Shown piece by piece: positions 48,083 through 59,299 of a stretch of 64,000 bases of DNA. The notes beneath the pieces were generated by a model. That model was not told the origin of the DNA. It was given only the letters and a program-made list of their open reading frames with translations, and ran no database searches. Position 1 is the first letter of the stretch; the number at the start of each line of letters is the position of its first letter. Origin of the DNA: Pampus argenteus (taxonomy: Eukaryota > Chordata > Actinopteri > Scombriformes > Stromateidae); the NCBI GenBank assembly GCA_036937835.1, contig CM072860.1, positions 596,001 to 660,000 of the forward strand. Reading direction: 5' to 3'. A program made the translations under genes and the position numbers.

Positions 48083-51000
48083 TCAGGAGTTGAACCTGGT
48101 TACAGAAGGCCAGCCAGTATGGTGTCTGATCCACTCAAAGTAACGAGCAACCTGGGAGGCAAATTATTATTATCAATAAGCAATTCTTTAAAAACATGAT
48201 TGTAAACTCTACTGATGTGAGGAAACGTTAAAGGTTGACTGAAGTCAAACAGGTTCATTCTCTGAGGAACAGGAACGTGCTCAGTAAGGTTTATGATACT
48301 ATAGCAATGGATCTCAACATTAGAGGTCTTGTTTGGTGATTTAAAATATGTTGTTCCTTTAACATATAAAGGCATACTTTACCTGTGTATAAACTCCAGG
48401 TGATCGCGGCTGGCCACATTTCTTCCCCCAGCTGACGATGCCCCACAGGTATGAAACACCGAGTTCATCCTCACACACCAGAGGACCTCCATTATCCCCC
48501 TGACAGGCATCAACAGCGCCGTCCAGATCACCTGCAAACACAAGGTCAAACTTCAAATGAGTTTTTCTCAGAAACACAGCAAACACAACTCTTAAACACA
48601 CTTAAACACTTAAAGGCACCAGGATGTAACCACACCTACCTGCACAGATCATACCGGGTTTAAAGCTGTCATTGTAGAATCTCTGACAGTCTTCAATGAG
48701 GGAAACGCTGGCCCACTGCAAGACCTGAGACAGTCTGCCATCTACAGACAGGTTAGTCAGTACCAGGAGGAAAGTAGAGAAGGAACAGAACCACAGAGGA
48801 TCTGACCATCGAATTCAACAGTAAAATATGCACGTCTTGACTTTCTCCTGTTTTGTTTGGGTTGCATTAACACAGTCCAATTAGTGTTTCTCAACTGGCT
48901 CTTTATTATTAAAGAATATGATTAAAAAACACACAAAAATAGTTATATTTAATCAGGCACATGAAACAAAATGAGAATTAAATAGAAAAATAATAATAAT
49001 AATATAAGAGATTACAGATATTAGAGATAATATACCGTATTTGACATTATGCCTCTGCATTTATTCTTTTATCGTCACACCGAGGCTCATTTCCAAGTTT
49101 ACGATTAAATCATTTGGATTTACTCCCAAACCTTTGAAGTACCTGCAGTTTGTCCCCACCCAGAGATGGTGCAGGTGTGGTTGGGATGAAAGAGCCTCGG
49201 GGTCCAGGGGACGCAGACAGGGGTGATGGCTGGGTTGTCCAACAAACACTCCTCACTGAATGGAAGTTTCTTTAGCTGCACAAGAGCAATGTCATTCTCA
49301 CGGGTGTTGGGGTTGTACCTGTATTTGAATAAGAGGGTGAAACAGAAATATGGTTAATTTTAGTGTGACTTTAATGTTAGCTTGATTGTATAGTTAAAGT
49401 TCATATTATTTGTCTGATTTTTACCTGAAGTTTTAAAATATTTATTCTGAAATATAATGAATCTACTAATGCTGCAAAAGCTCACCTGAGTGCTGCAATA
49501 GTCCATCAGACAGGGTTGTCTACTCTGTTGTTTTTTACTTTCATTTTGAGCAGTATTTCATCCACCACTTTGAAATAAACATCATATCAAATGTCACCGT
49601 ATGCTGACGACACTGTACTTGACCTATTTGACTCCCACAGGTACAACATTTATTTATAATAAGCTATTTTAATATCTGCCAAGGTTTACAACTTCTCTTC
49701 AGATCAGACCTTCTGTCTCTAATAATCAAACATTATTTCAGGATTTAAATATACAAAAGGACAAATTGTTTTCTTTTCAAATGATGTCTGAAATGAATGC
49801 TTTCAAACATTCAAACACAGCAGTTCACCCCGGTGACCTATCCAAGCAGCGCTATGTTAACCTAATAAAACCCAAATATTGTGCCCTTTTCTGGATTAAA
49901 ACTAAGCCACCATACATACTCTACATACACTCAACCAGAGATCATACCTGGGATGGATGTGGACATCCTGAACAGGAGCGATGTCTGTTGAGTGCTGATG
50001 TCTCATCATACGCCAGAGAGAAAGCTTCACAGTCAAAGCAGCCAAGTTCGGCCTGTTGGAGAGAGAAAGGCAAGAAGAGAACATTTGGGTTCACTACATA
50101 GAAAGTTTAACAGATAATTAGTAAAGCAGATAGACAGGTGGTTACTTTAGAAGGGTTTGGCTCTCTGGACCAGGTGGTTGTATGGAAAGAGAGGGGTTGG
50201 GCCTGGAAGACAGAGAAGGGCAAGAGACAATATATTATTGCTAATGCCTAATGCAAAGACACTATCCATAGTTATTTTAATGGACTACTTTCCATCTTTC
50301 ATTATTTGTATGTAAGGATCTTATCTTGAGTTGATTAGGAGAGCTCTTTGTAAAAGTGAAACACTTCTTTACTTTACATTTGTGTATCGCTGAGTAGGTA
50401 AAAGTGTGTTATATATACAGTCAGAAGTCTGGACACACCTTCCCATTCACTTCAATGAGAAAGTGCTACTGTATATATGAATTTATTGTGTACATATCAA
50501 ACCTTTTGTAATAGTTCTATGTTTAAGGTGCAAACAGATTAAACATAATAATAAAATATGAATGTACTCTTTTAAAGCAGTAATTCCCTCAACCTGTCCC
50601 TAGTGGAGGTATTTGATCTTACCCCATGCAGTGAGCAGCAGTGATTACCCAGCATCCTCCGATATATGCTCCTCCACAGTGAAACCTCCTGTTCTTCTGT
50701 ATAGCAACCTGCCACTGGATCTGAGTCTGCACACACATACAGAATTTATTCTGGGCTCATAAAGATGATGATATTCAACAGATGTGGTCTAACTGACTGA
50801 AGATGTTGGCAGTCCTCCCACCACCCTCTTGAAGCGTCTGCTTCTTCCTCTCATTTCATCGTCTCCGGTGGTTTCAGGAACGCCACAGTTCAAACTGGAC
50901 TCCATGTGTGCTCTGGTCACCCTGGTTTCTACACACATATTTAAATAACATTGAAACAACTACTGACAGTCATTCTCTTATAGAGTCAAAAGAAATTTCA

Positions 51001-52897
51001 AAATCATTTTTAAATGTTTTTAAGACGTCAGAATCACAGAATTGTGTCATTTTGTCTTTAAAAATGATAAATTGATTATCATATAGTTGCTGATTCATTT
51101 TGATTTATAAAAATGACCGAAATGATCAATCGATTATCAAAATTTTCTGCTGATCAAGTAATCAATGAATTGACTAGTTGTTGCAGCTTTAACTATATGT
51201 ATGTGATACAATATGTGCTTGAATTATTTCCTTTTTATTTACTTCAATTATATCTTTGATGTTTTTGTTTGTTATTGTCATAAAAGGCAAAATCAATAAA
51301 ATACTGGTCATAAAAATGAAATAAAGTGAGATATAGTAGACATTTTATTTCTGACATTTTTTCTGTTTTATTGATCAATGTGATTTTAAATTGATGTGTG
51401 AACCACAGGAATCACAATAAAGAATAAAAGAATAAAATATTTTCAACTTACCGTATTTAGGAGAGATGTACTCTAGAAAAAAGGTAACACATCATCATCT
51501 TCATCATTACAGAAACAACATTACCAAGATGTAAATGACTGTGGTGTGCAATGGTAGCAACCAGATCACCATAGCAACAAGAAGTACCGCCATCATTTTG
51601 TTGTTCCCTTGTTTCTACATCGTGCAGTCAATATAATTAATTTACAACGTTTTATTTGAGCGTATAAACTTTAAGGGAACAATATGTTCTTTATGGTTCC
51701 CTCAAACAATCCCTGAGAGGAAGAAACATGTTGTGAAACTATCAGTGGATTCACTGTGAGCAGCTGCAGAGCGACGCTCATTTATTAAGACTTCAATAGC
51801 AAAAGAAGCTTTAAAATCCAGCAGTGATGCAGCAGGAAACTGTTTTCTTCTTCAACTTTCTCTGTAAATCTACTCGTGTCTGAAATAAAGCTTTAAGCAA
51901 CATTAACATAAATCTGCTTCGGTCTATAAGGGAGTGATTTAGGATACAGTGTGTGTGTTTGATGCAGGGATTACATGATAGTGAATGGGTTACCATGGTT
52001 ACTGGCGTACCTGTGTTTGTGAGAGAAGGGTTCACCGTCTGTGGCTCTGTGGGGAATAGAAAAATATGTTTATAAGAAAATATCCAGCAGTGTTTTCTGA
52101 GATACGACTACGCTAACGAGATACTCTGAACTTTAATACCGTTTAGGGAATCTGACCCCTGACCTTTAGTTCACAACATGAGTCAAGATAAGAAAGACAT
52201 GAGATCACCACCTCAAAGGGCGGTTTGAGGGTTCAGGTCAATATTGGGGTTCGGTTTAGGGTTGGGGTTAAGTCAATGAGGGTCCTCACAAAGATAGAAG
52301 TTCAAGGACATGTGTGAGACAGTGTTCAGTACTTGTGTGTTTCTGTGATTCGTCTTCGCCATCCAGACAGTCGATCTGTCCGTCGCCGACTGCATCTTTA
52401 TGGATACAGACCCCCGAACTGCAGCGGAAAGCCCCGCCCCTGCATTCTAACAGGTAAACACACACGCGGTGATTCATACTGAAAGACAGGATGTGAGGGG
52501 GTTTTGTGTGTTGATAGAAAACGTACTCTTGCAGCACATCTCGTCACTGCGGTCACCACAGTCATCAACTCCGTCACACGTCTGACGCAGAGACACACAC
52601 TTCCCGTTCACACACCTGAAGTCACACTCCTCACCTGAAAAAACGCAAACACACGTCACACTGATGACAGGACACAACAGAAATGCATAAAGTCTGTAAT
52701 TACTGACCAGCTGTTTGCACACAGGTTGCCGTGGCAACGTTCCTGTTGTTAATGCTGGTCTTGTCGTAGATGACACACTCTGACAGGGAGTTCTCGTAAC
52801 CTTGGCAACGGACACTAACACATCTGTCCGGCAGCTGTTTATCATTAGAGCTCGTCAGGGAAACGTATGACAAGGAATCAGCTGTTGCTGCACCACT

Positions 52898-52947
<50 letters not shown>

Positions 52948-54387
52948 ACAGGTAAAAAACACATTGGTTCCTACAGAAGACATAAATCACAGATCATGTT
53001 TTACCCACATCCTGTATGTATCCCATGTGTTGGTATGTATAGTATAGTATGTATATTCTCACAGTGGGTGTCCGTCCTCCCTGCAGGCCACATTAGCGGC
53101 AGCCACGTCCCACAGCTCCTGACACACCAGTAACTCCTCCCCACTTCCTCCAGGTCTCCCAGTGCCAGGAACAAAGATCCGGACCAGCCGTGTGTCCTGC
53201 TCTACTGACCCTCTGAACTTTGGCTCGTCCGCTGAAGAGAGAGAAAGATGAATGTCGCCGTATATATGAGATTAATATATCAGAGACATGAAAACAAGCT
53301 TTTCAGTTTATCTTTGAGAACAAACCTGTGCACGTTTCTCCAAAGTGAGACATAAAAGGCTTCTTGGTCTGACAGGAAATCGCCATCGCCTGAAAAAAAA
53401 CCAACCTTGAAACGTCTTGAAAAAAAAAAGGAAGTTTTGCAGTTAAAAGACTCGTCTGTGCTTCTCAAGATATTTCCATAAACATATATGTGTGTTATGT
53501 TATGTTGTTTTCTTTAGAAATGAACATTTTACAAATAAAATCTGTTTAAGTATGTTAGAAGATCAAGAGCGAACACAGCGTGTGTTTGTTGTCTTTCTAT
53601 AGAAAATTACTTTCAGTTTTACTTAATTAGTTTTGTTACTGTAACCAAAATTAATGTCCATAAATCAACATTTGACCAACTGATTGACCAACAATACAAG
53701 CTGTTAAAAAGGTTTATTATTAAAACAACAACCATTAACACAGGATGAATACATGAAAGACGAGTGTTAAAGAGGGATTTTAAGCCCACAGTTCATCCCC
53801 AGTACAGTACGTCTGGTTACCTGACAATAGGAGTGTAGCTGTCTGTTGCCATGACTACAGACTTTGGTAGTACCCTCTGTGGGACACTGGTTGGCCGGTT
53901 TACAGGAACAATGTCCATTGATGCAATACTTCCATGGAGGACAAAACACCAGGTCACATGATTCACGAGTAAATCTGACCAAGAAACAAAGAACAAGCTG
54001 AATATGGCCAAAAATAAAAAATCAGTGACATAAAACGAACTGAAGAAAGAAAGAAATGACCGAATCAGAGACGTACTTCTCTTCCAGACACTTGATGGGT
54101 CCCAGAAACTCGTCTGTTTTATGCGTCGGTGTGAGAGGAGAAGTTTCTGCAAAGACCTGCAAGGAGGAAGTAGAATACAGTAGAATCTGAGGAGAATAGA
54201 GATGAATTATGATACAACAAGAGATAAAGATAAAGTAAATGAATTTATAAACAAGAGATCAGACATTTCCATCTAAACAAATGTATAAAACAACAAACAA
54301 ATATTAAGAAAAGCAGACAGTAAAACAGTGTTGACTTACCGTCACAGAGAGAAACAACAAGAGAAGAGAAACTCCAGCTGATGTCAT
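48083..54387 (-). CDS. Complement factor I-like, copy B: catalytic Ser replaced by Asn (605 aa)
   Basis: Tandem paralogue of cfi copy A with the same 17-exon layout (minus): 54387-54340, 54156-54077, 53974-53821, 53389-53326, 53231-53063, 52895-52708, 52634-52527, 52446-52333, 52046-52011, 51472-51452, 50928-50798, 50726-50623, 50052-49948, 49318-49143, 48741-48640, 48531-48383, 48151-48083; 1818 nt, all phases fit, no frameshift or internal stop. Signal peptide (MTSAGVSLLLLFLSVT), FIMAC, SRCR, two LDLa, an intact activation site (RRFKR/VVGG). The protease domain keeps His403 (TAAHC) and Asp450 (ENDIALV) and the Asp six residues before the active Ser, but the active-site motif is GDNGGP: codon AAT at 48493-48491 gives Asn547. 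The open frame and preserved cysteines argue for a maintained secreted pseudoprotease. A sequencing error would need two wrong bases (AAT versus AGC in copy A) or one if the ancestral codon was AGT. Confidence 0.94.
50407..50480 (+). mobile_element. Tc1/mariner-type terminal fragment
   Basis: TATACAGTCAGAAGTCTGGA followed by CACACCTTCCCATTCA resembles a Tc1-like terminal repeat widespread in fish (CAGTxxAAAAGTTTGGACAC type). A short solo remnant in a cfi-B intron. Confidence 0.55.
51601..52416 (-). repeat. 816-bp tract near identical to 42885-43700 (cfi B side)
   Basis: Partner of the copy-A tract. It includes 84 bp of the LDLa2 exon and the 36-nt following exon, where one difference changes NAS (copy A) to NPS. 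Confidence 0.93.
52893..52950 (+). repeat. (CA)n microsatellite in cfi-B intron
   Basis: Starts at the acceptor of the exon at 52708-52895, as does a shorter CA run at the same intron position in copy A (44396-44410). Confidence 0.9.
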
Positions 54388-54568
54388 CCTGACAAACACA
54401 AATATGTTTTATCTCCGTCTCACAAAAAACACCTTTATTCTCTTAAGAGATCGAATATATTAAAAACAAATGTTTGTCCTGAAGGGACAGAGACGGTTTT
54501 CTCTCTCTAATGCAGTAATTTAACGGAGAGACTTCTGATATTTACTATACTAGCTGATGATGTCACCA

Positions 54569-54581
54569 GTCAATCATTAAC
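54569..54581 (-). promoter_or_regulatory. HNF1-like site upstream of cfi copy B
   Basis: Minus-strand GTTAATGATTGAC, one mismatch from the HNF1 consensus GTTAATNATTAAC, 182 bp from the ATG at 54387, exactly the distance seen in copy A. The block also carries a TGATGATGTCACC motif (CRE/AP-1-like) matched by TGATGACATCATC in copy A. Liver-type control would suit factor I. Confidence 0.55.
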
Positions 54582-54639
54582 TTGTCCTGTCAATGTGGAC
54601 ACTGTTTAAAAAATCATTCACGTTCAGTCAGAGGGGCCG

Positions 54640-55385
54640 AACCAGTAAGAGTTAAACCAGTAAGGGTTAAACCAGTAAGAGTTAAACCAGTAAGAGTTAA
54701 TCCAGTAAGAGTTAAACCATTAAGAGTTAAACCAGTAGGGGTTAAACCAGTAAGAGTTAAACAAGTAAGAGTTAAACCAGTATGGGTTAAACCATTAAGA
54801 GTTAAACCAGTAAGAGTTAAACAAGTAAGAGTTAAACCAGTACGAGTTAAACCAGTACGAGTTAAACCAGTAAGTGTTAAACCAGTAAGAGTTAAACTAG
54901 TGAGAGTTAATCCAGTAAGAGTTAAACCAGTGAGAGTTAAACCAGTAGGGGTTAAACCAGTAAGAGTTAAACCAGTAAGAGTTAAACGAGTAAGAGTTAA
55001 ACCAGTAAGAGTCAAACCAGTAAGAGTTAAACCAGTAAGGGTTAAACCAGTAATAGTTAAACCAGTAGGGTTAAACCAGTAGGGGTTAAACCAGTAAGAG
55101 TTAAACCAGTAAGAGTTAACCCAGTAAGAGTTAAACCAGTAGGGGTTAAACCAGTAAGAGTTAAACCAGTAAGAGTCAAACCAGTAAGAGTTAAACGAGT
55201 AAGAGTTAAACCAGTAGGGGTTAAACGAGTAAGAGTTAAACCAGTAAGAGTTAAACCAGTAAGAGTCAAACCAGTAAGAGTTAAACCAGTAGAGGCCAAA
55301 ACAGTAAGAGTTAAACTAGTGAGAGTTAAACCAGTAAGAGTTAAACCAGTAAGAGTTAAACAAGTAGGGGTTAAACCAGTAGGTT
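54640..55385 (+). repeat. 15-bp minisatellite CCAGTAAGAGTTAAA, about 50 copies
   Basis: Units differ mainly at AAGAG/AGGGG/ACGAG and CCAG/CAAG/CGAG. Starts about 250 bp upstream of the cfi-B start codon, just beyond its HNF1-like block. Both strands stay open because the period is five codons. Confidence 0.96.
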
Positions 55386-55783
55386 GGTTTATTTGGTGTT
55401 GTCACATCTTACTAGCTGAACTTAGCCTAGCTATGATGCTGCTAGTCTTGTGATGCTAAACACTGCTATCGTGTTGGATGTAAACGTTTTCATGTTGGTT
55501 TTCTACAGCTGACAAGATGCAGACATACAAAAGGAACGCTGTGAAGGATTCACACTTTGTGTTATTGTGAAACCACAAACACACAATATCAAAAGTAACA
55601 TATTTCATCACACAAATACAAACATGAGTACACGTTAATGTTCAACAGTGTTTCAAGAGTTTCCAGACGGCAGCCACAATGAGTCAGAGATAAAACAGAA
55701 ATCAACTCCAGTGACTTTCAGATGAATTTATTCAACCAGATTTATAGAAAGCATTATTAACATATATTAACCAACTATAAAAC

Positions 55784-55786
<3 letters not shown>

Positions 55787-55847
<61 letters not shown>
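55787..55847 (+). repeat. (TA)n microsatellite
   Basis: About 30 perfect TA units. Confidence 0.95.
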
Positions 55848-55849
<2 letters not shown>

Positions 55850-57374
55850 AGGCATATGACTTGTTCTTTACTGTCCAGGTTTAAAGTCTAAAACTTGATA
55901 TTTCTGGTCTTTATTAGCATCAGGCAACATTAAAAAATGAAACACTGACATCGTGTTGATGTCTGAACTAAACGCTGAGACATTAACGGTGAATTTTTAT
56001 CATAAATATGAATTAATACAAAGAAAGGAAGAAGCTGTCAGAGCTTTTAAAACAGACATTGGCTCTGATCAGCTTCTTCTATTCACGCTTTCTCCAAGTT
56101 CGTTTTTCTCTACTGTATAAACTCATTGAGAACTGGCTAACAAGAATAACTTAGCAGTGTTTTATTAATCCCTCATTTGAGTTTATTTTCATCCTTATTT
56201 CCCAGCAATGGTCCGACATGAAGCGTGCACAAAAACATATTTATTAATGACTTCATAAAGAAAGTGATTGATCCGTTTTAAGGGTATTTCAAGAATCTGC
56301 AGACTCTTAAATATGTTCATATATGTATTTAATCTAAATAAAGATGCTAGCAGACAATCAAAGAGCATCTTCATTGCTTGATTTGTAGTGATAAAGTATT
56401 ATTATCAGGTATATTATTTATTTTCAGGCTGTGTTAAGAGAGTTTCTGGCTACTATCTTTGTTTGAATCTATAAATACCAGAAAGCTGCAACGTTACTAA
56501 AGTTTATGGATCTGTATGTATATCAATGGATAGTCAGTTAACATTTGCTCATGTGATAATTAGCATATACGGTTTGAATAATACTAATATTTTAGGATTT
56601 GTGTGGCCGTGCACAAGCTACGCAACAAGAACACAGCATACACTATTTCTGCTTAATGTTTTATTGCACATGAAGATACATGAAGGACTCATCAAGTTTC
56701 TCTTCTGCCAGCTCTTATTGTACCACAGCGCGGTTCATAAATCCATCATTTACTGTTACAACACAAACCTGAACGTTTACTTGGCCAATGAAAGTTTTCC
56801 TTCAGATCACACAAAAATACACCCCAACACGTGTAGGCACCAATAAAAGAAGCACATGAGAAAAAGACGCATACAGCAGGACACACATATAATTTGGTCA
56901 TTTCGGTTGATACATTCATTTGGAGGAAAAGGCGCTTTCTGTTACACACGCTGAACTCCACGTTTACTGGAAAAGTGCATCCTGGACCTGAATGTTTGAC
57001 GTGGAAGCAAAGATGTAAATAAAAGGACTCTACAGCAGTTGATATTCATCGCTTCGTTGGAAAAAATCATCGTTAACAAACGTAATTAGCTTCAATTAGG
57101 CCTAACGAGGGTTTGTTTGATTTGGGGTTTTCATCATGTCGGGCGTAAACAAGTATAAAAGCCTTTTAGTTTGACCCATCTTCATTGTGTCAATATATCA
57201 TATACGTTATAGTAAATAGTATCAAAGTAAGCGTGAAGCTGAATGAAAATGTTCAGAAATGTTTTGTTTGTATTAATGAAGGTGATTGATTGTGCTTCTT
57301 TATATATGAAGAGACCAAATCTGCTCATGTATGTTGTTGATCTACATAACAGAATACTACTTAATACAACTATG

Positions 57375-57447
57375 TGTGTGTATGTATGTATGTATGTATG
57401 TATGTATGTATGTATGTATGTATGTGTATGTGTGTGTGTGTGTGTGT
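57375..57447 (+). repeat. (TATG)n/(TG)n compound microsatellite
   Basis: GTATGTATG repeats passing into TG dinucleotides. Confidence 0.93.
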
Positions 57448-59299
57448 GAATAAATAGGCCGTCTCCTTGTCTGTTTACAGTCAAACAGTAAGACAGAAGT
57501 CACATTGACTCTAAAGCCTCAAACATGCAGAACTGCAAACACAGTTTTCTTCACGTCAGATAATCTCATTCAAAACTGCATTTTCATTTTTCATTTTTTT
57601 CATTTTCATTAGCTGAAAACACAACGTCTGACATATTATCACCTTCAAATCAAATGTACACACACTGGAGAAGTGTTTGTGTCCACCTGGCACATGCAGG
57701 TTCAATAATATGAGATAGAAAAGCTGTGAAAACCCTCTGAACACGACCTGCTACAGACTCAGTTACTGCAGAGCAGCTGGTGAACATGCAGCAGCATTCA
57801 GATGTTTCCCTCAGGAGCTGGTAGAGAGCAGAAACACTAACAGAGAGTGATTATTGGACACAAACACGATGATGATGTTGCTGCTGGATGTGGAAATAAA
57901 CAACACATCAACTTAAAGGTGGATGATGTGTCAGAGTTGTGTTCACTGACCGCAAAAACAAAAACAAAATGTAACTGCAGGTTTAAGTGAAATATTAAAA
58001 AGCTCTCAAAGAAGTTTACTGCCTCAAAACAAGCTCGTTCTCTGAGAGAGAACTACGACTAAAAACTACAAACATGGAGAGGTTGACTTAATGACAGCAC
58101 AAATCATTTTATATTGCTGCAAAATGTGTGTGTTCACAGCTGTGTGTGTGTGTGTGTGTTTCTCTTTTTAATGTGCATATTGCCCAGTTGGTGCAAACTT
58201 GGAATGAGTGTATTGCGCTGTGTGTGTGTGTGTTTAAGCCACGGTCGGTGACAAGGCTGTGTTTGCATGTGCACACAGACACGTATGTCTACTACGTGCA
58301 CATGTGGCGTGATGCATTATTAAGAAATCAAAAAGGCAAAGTAAAGAGAAAGATAAAGTGTGTTTGAACACACTGCTCTCCCTGCTGTTAGCATGAATAT
58401 ATGAATATAATATACACGGTTCAGCATCAGTATCCATGATTCTAGCATATAGTTATATATTTATATATATGATTCATCATCTACTTTTAAGACCAGCATT
58501 TGTTTGGTATTATTATATGTCAGTAAAGAAGCATCTAATTATTAAAACTCTTCAAATAACAAATACTGAAAATTCACATAAATTCATGTCTAATAATATG
58601 AAGCCTTAATGTTTAATAAGAGCCTAAATACTCGTTTTAATTAATACAAATCTGATCAATATAAAGAAAGAACGTCCACATATTAAATAAACTACATCCT
58701 TTATTATCTTACGGTCTGTGTGGCAGCTTCACTATTTTATTTATTGCTGCCACGTCCGCACACAGATCCTGAAGTGATTCGATTTTCACAGTTTTTGAAA
58801 CATTTGTTGTGTTTGTTTGTTATTTGAAGAGTTTGTTGCTGTAATTTAATAATAATAATAATAATAATGACGATGAAGGCAGAAGTCAAATAACAACATT
58901 GCGACATCTAACGGTGGAAGCTGGACAGACGTCAGGTTGTTATTATCTCGTCTGGTTTGTGCTTTATATCAGAAGAGATAGACTGTCTCTGTCTTACTGC
59001 CTGGATCAAGAAGCCGTCGTGATCCGTTGCTGATTGAACTGACATTTGGCATTAACTGAACCATGATGCTCACGGGAAGCCCGGTTTGTCAGAGTAAAGG
59101 TTTAAATAATCTCATCTGTCGACATTATTGCAAAAATAAATAAATAAAGGAAAAAGGTTTCTAGGCTACTTTGAAGAAGAAGGTGTGGATGGGAGTGTGT
59201 GAACTTAATCATGAGGGAATCCCTGGATTTAGATCATACACGTCGTCTCCAGCTGCAGTTTGTTTGTTTGTTTGTTTGTTTGTTGACTTGTCGTTGGTC

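Larger units (their letters stand above)
55386..59299 (-). other. Probable long 3' UTR of ttc39b plus spacer
   Basis: No coding gene recognised in 3.9 kb. A minus-strand AATAAA (plus TTTATT at 55727-55732) could end a UTR of about 3.6 kb continuing from the ttc39b stop. Contains (TA)n at 55787-55847 and (TATG)n at 57375-57430. Inferred from position and low repeat content. Confidence 0.35.

Noticed and set aside
48383..54387. Calling cfi copy B a pseudogene because the active Ser is missing
   Set aside because: All 17 exons are open and correctly spliced, cysteines, activation site, other catalytic residues and a promoter block are kept; a maintained pseudoprotease is the simpler reading.
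54614..55299. VRVKP and LTGLT repeat proteins
   Set aside because: Translations of the 15-bp minisatellite on the two strands.
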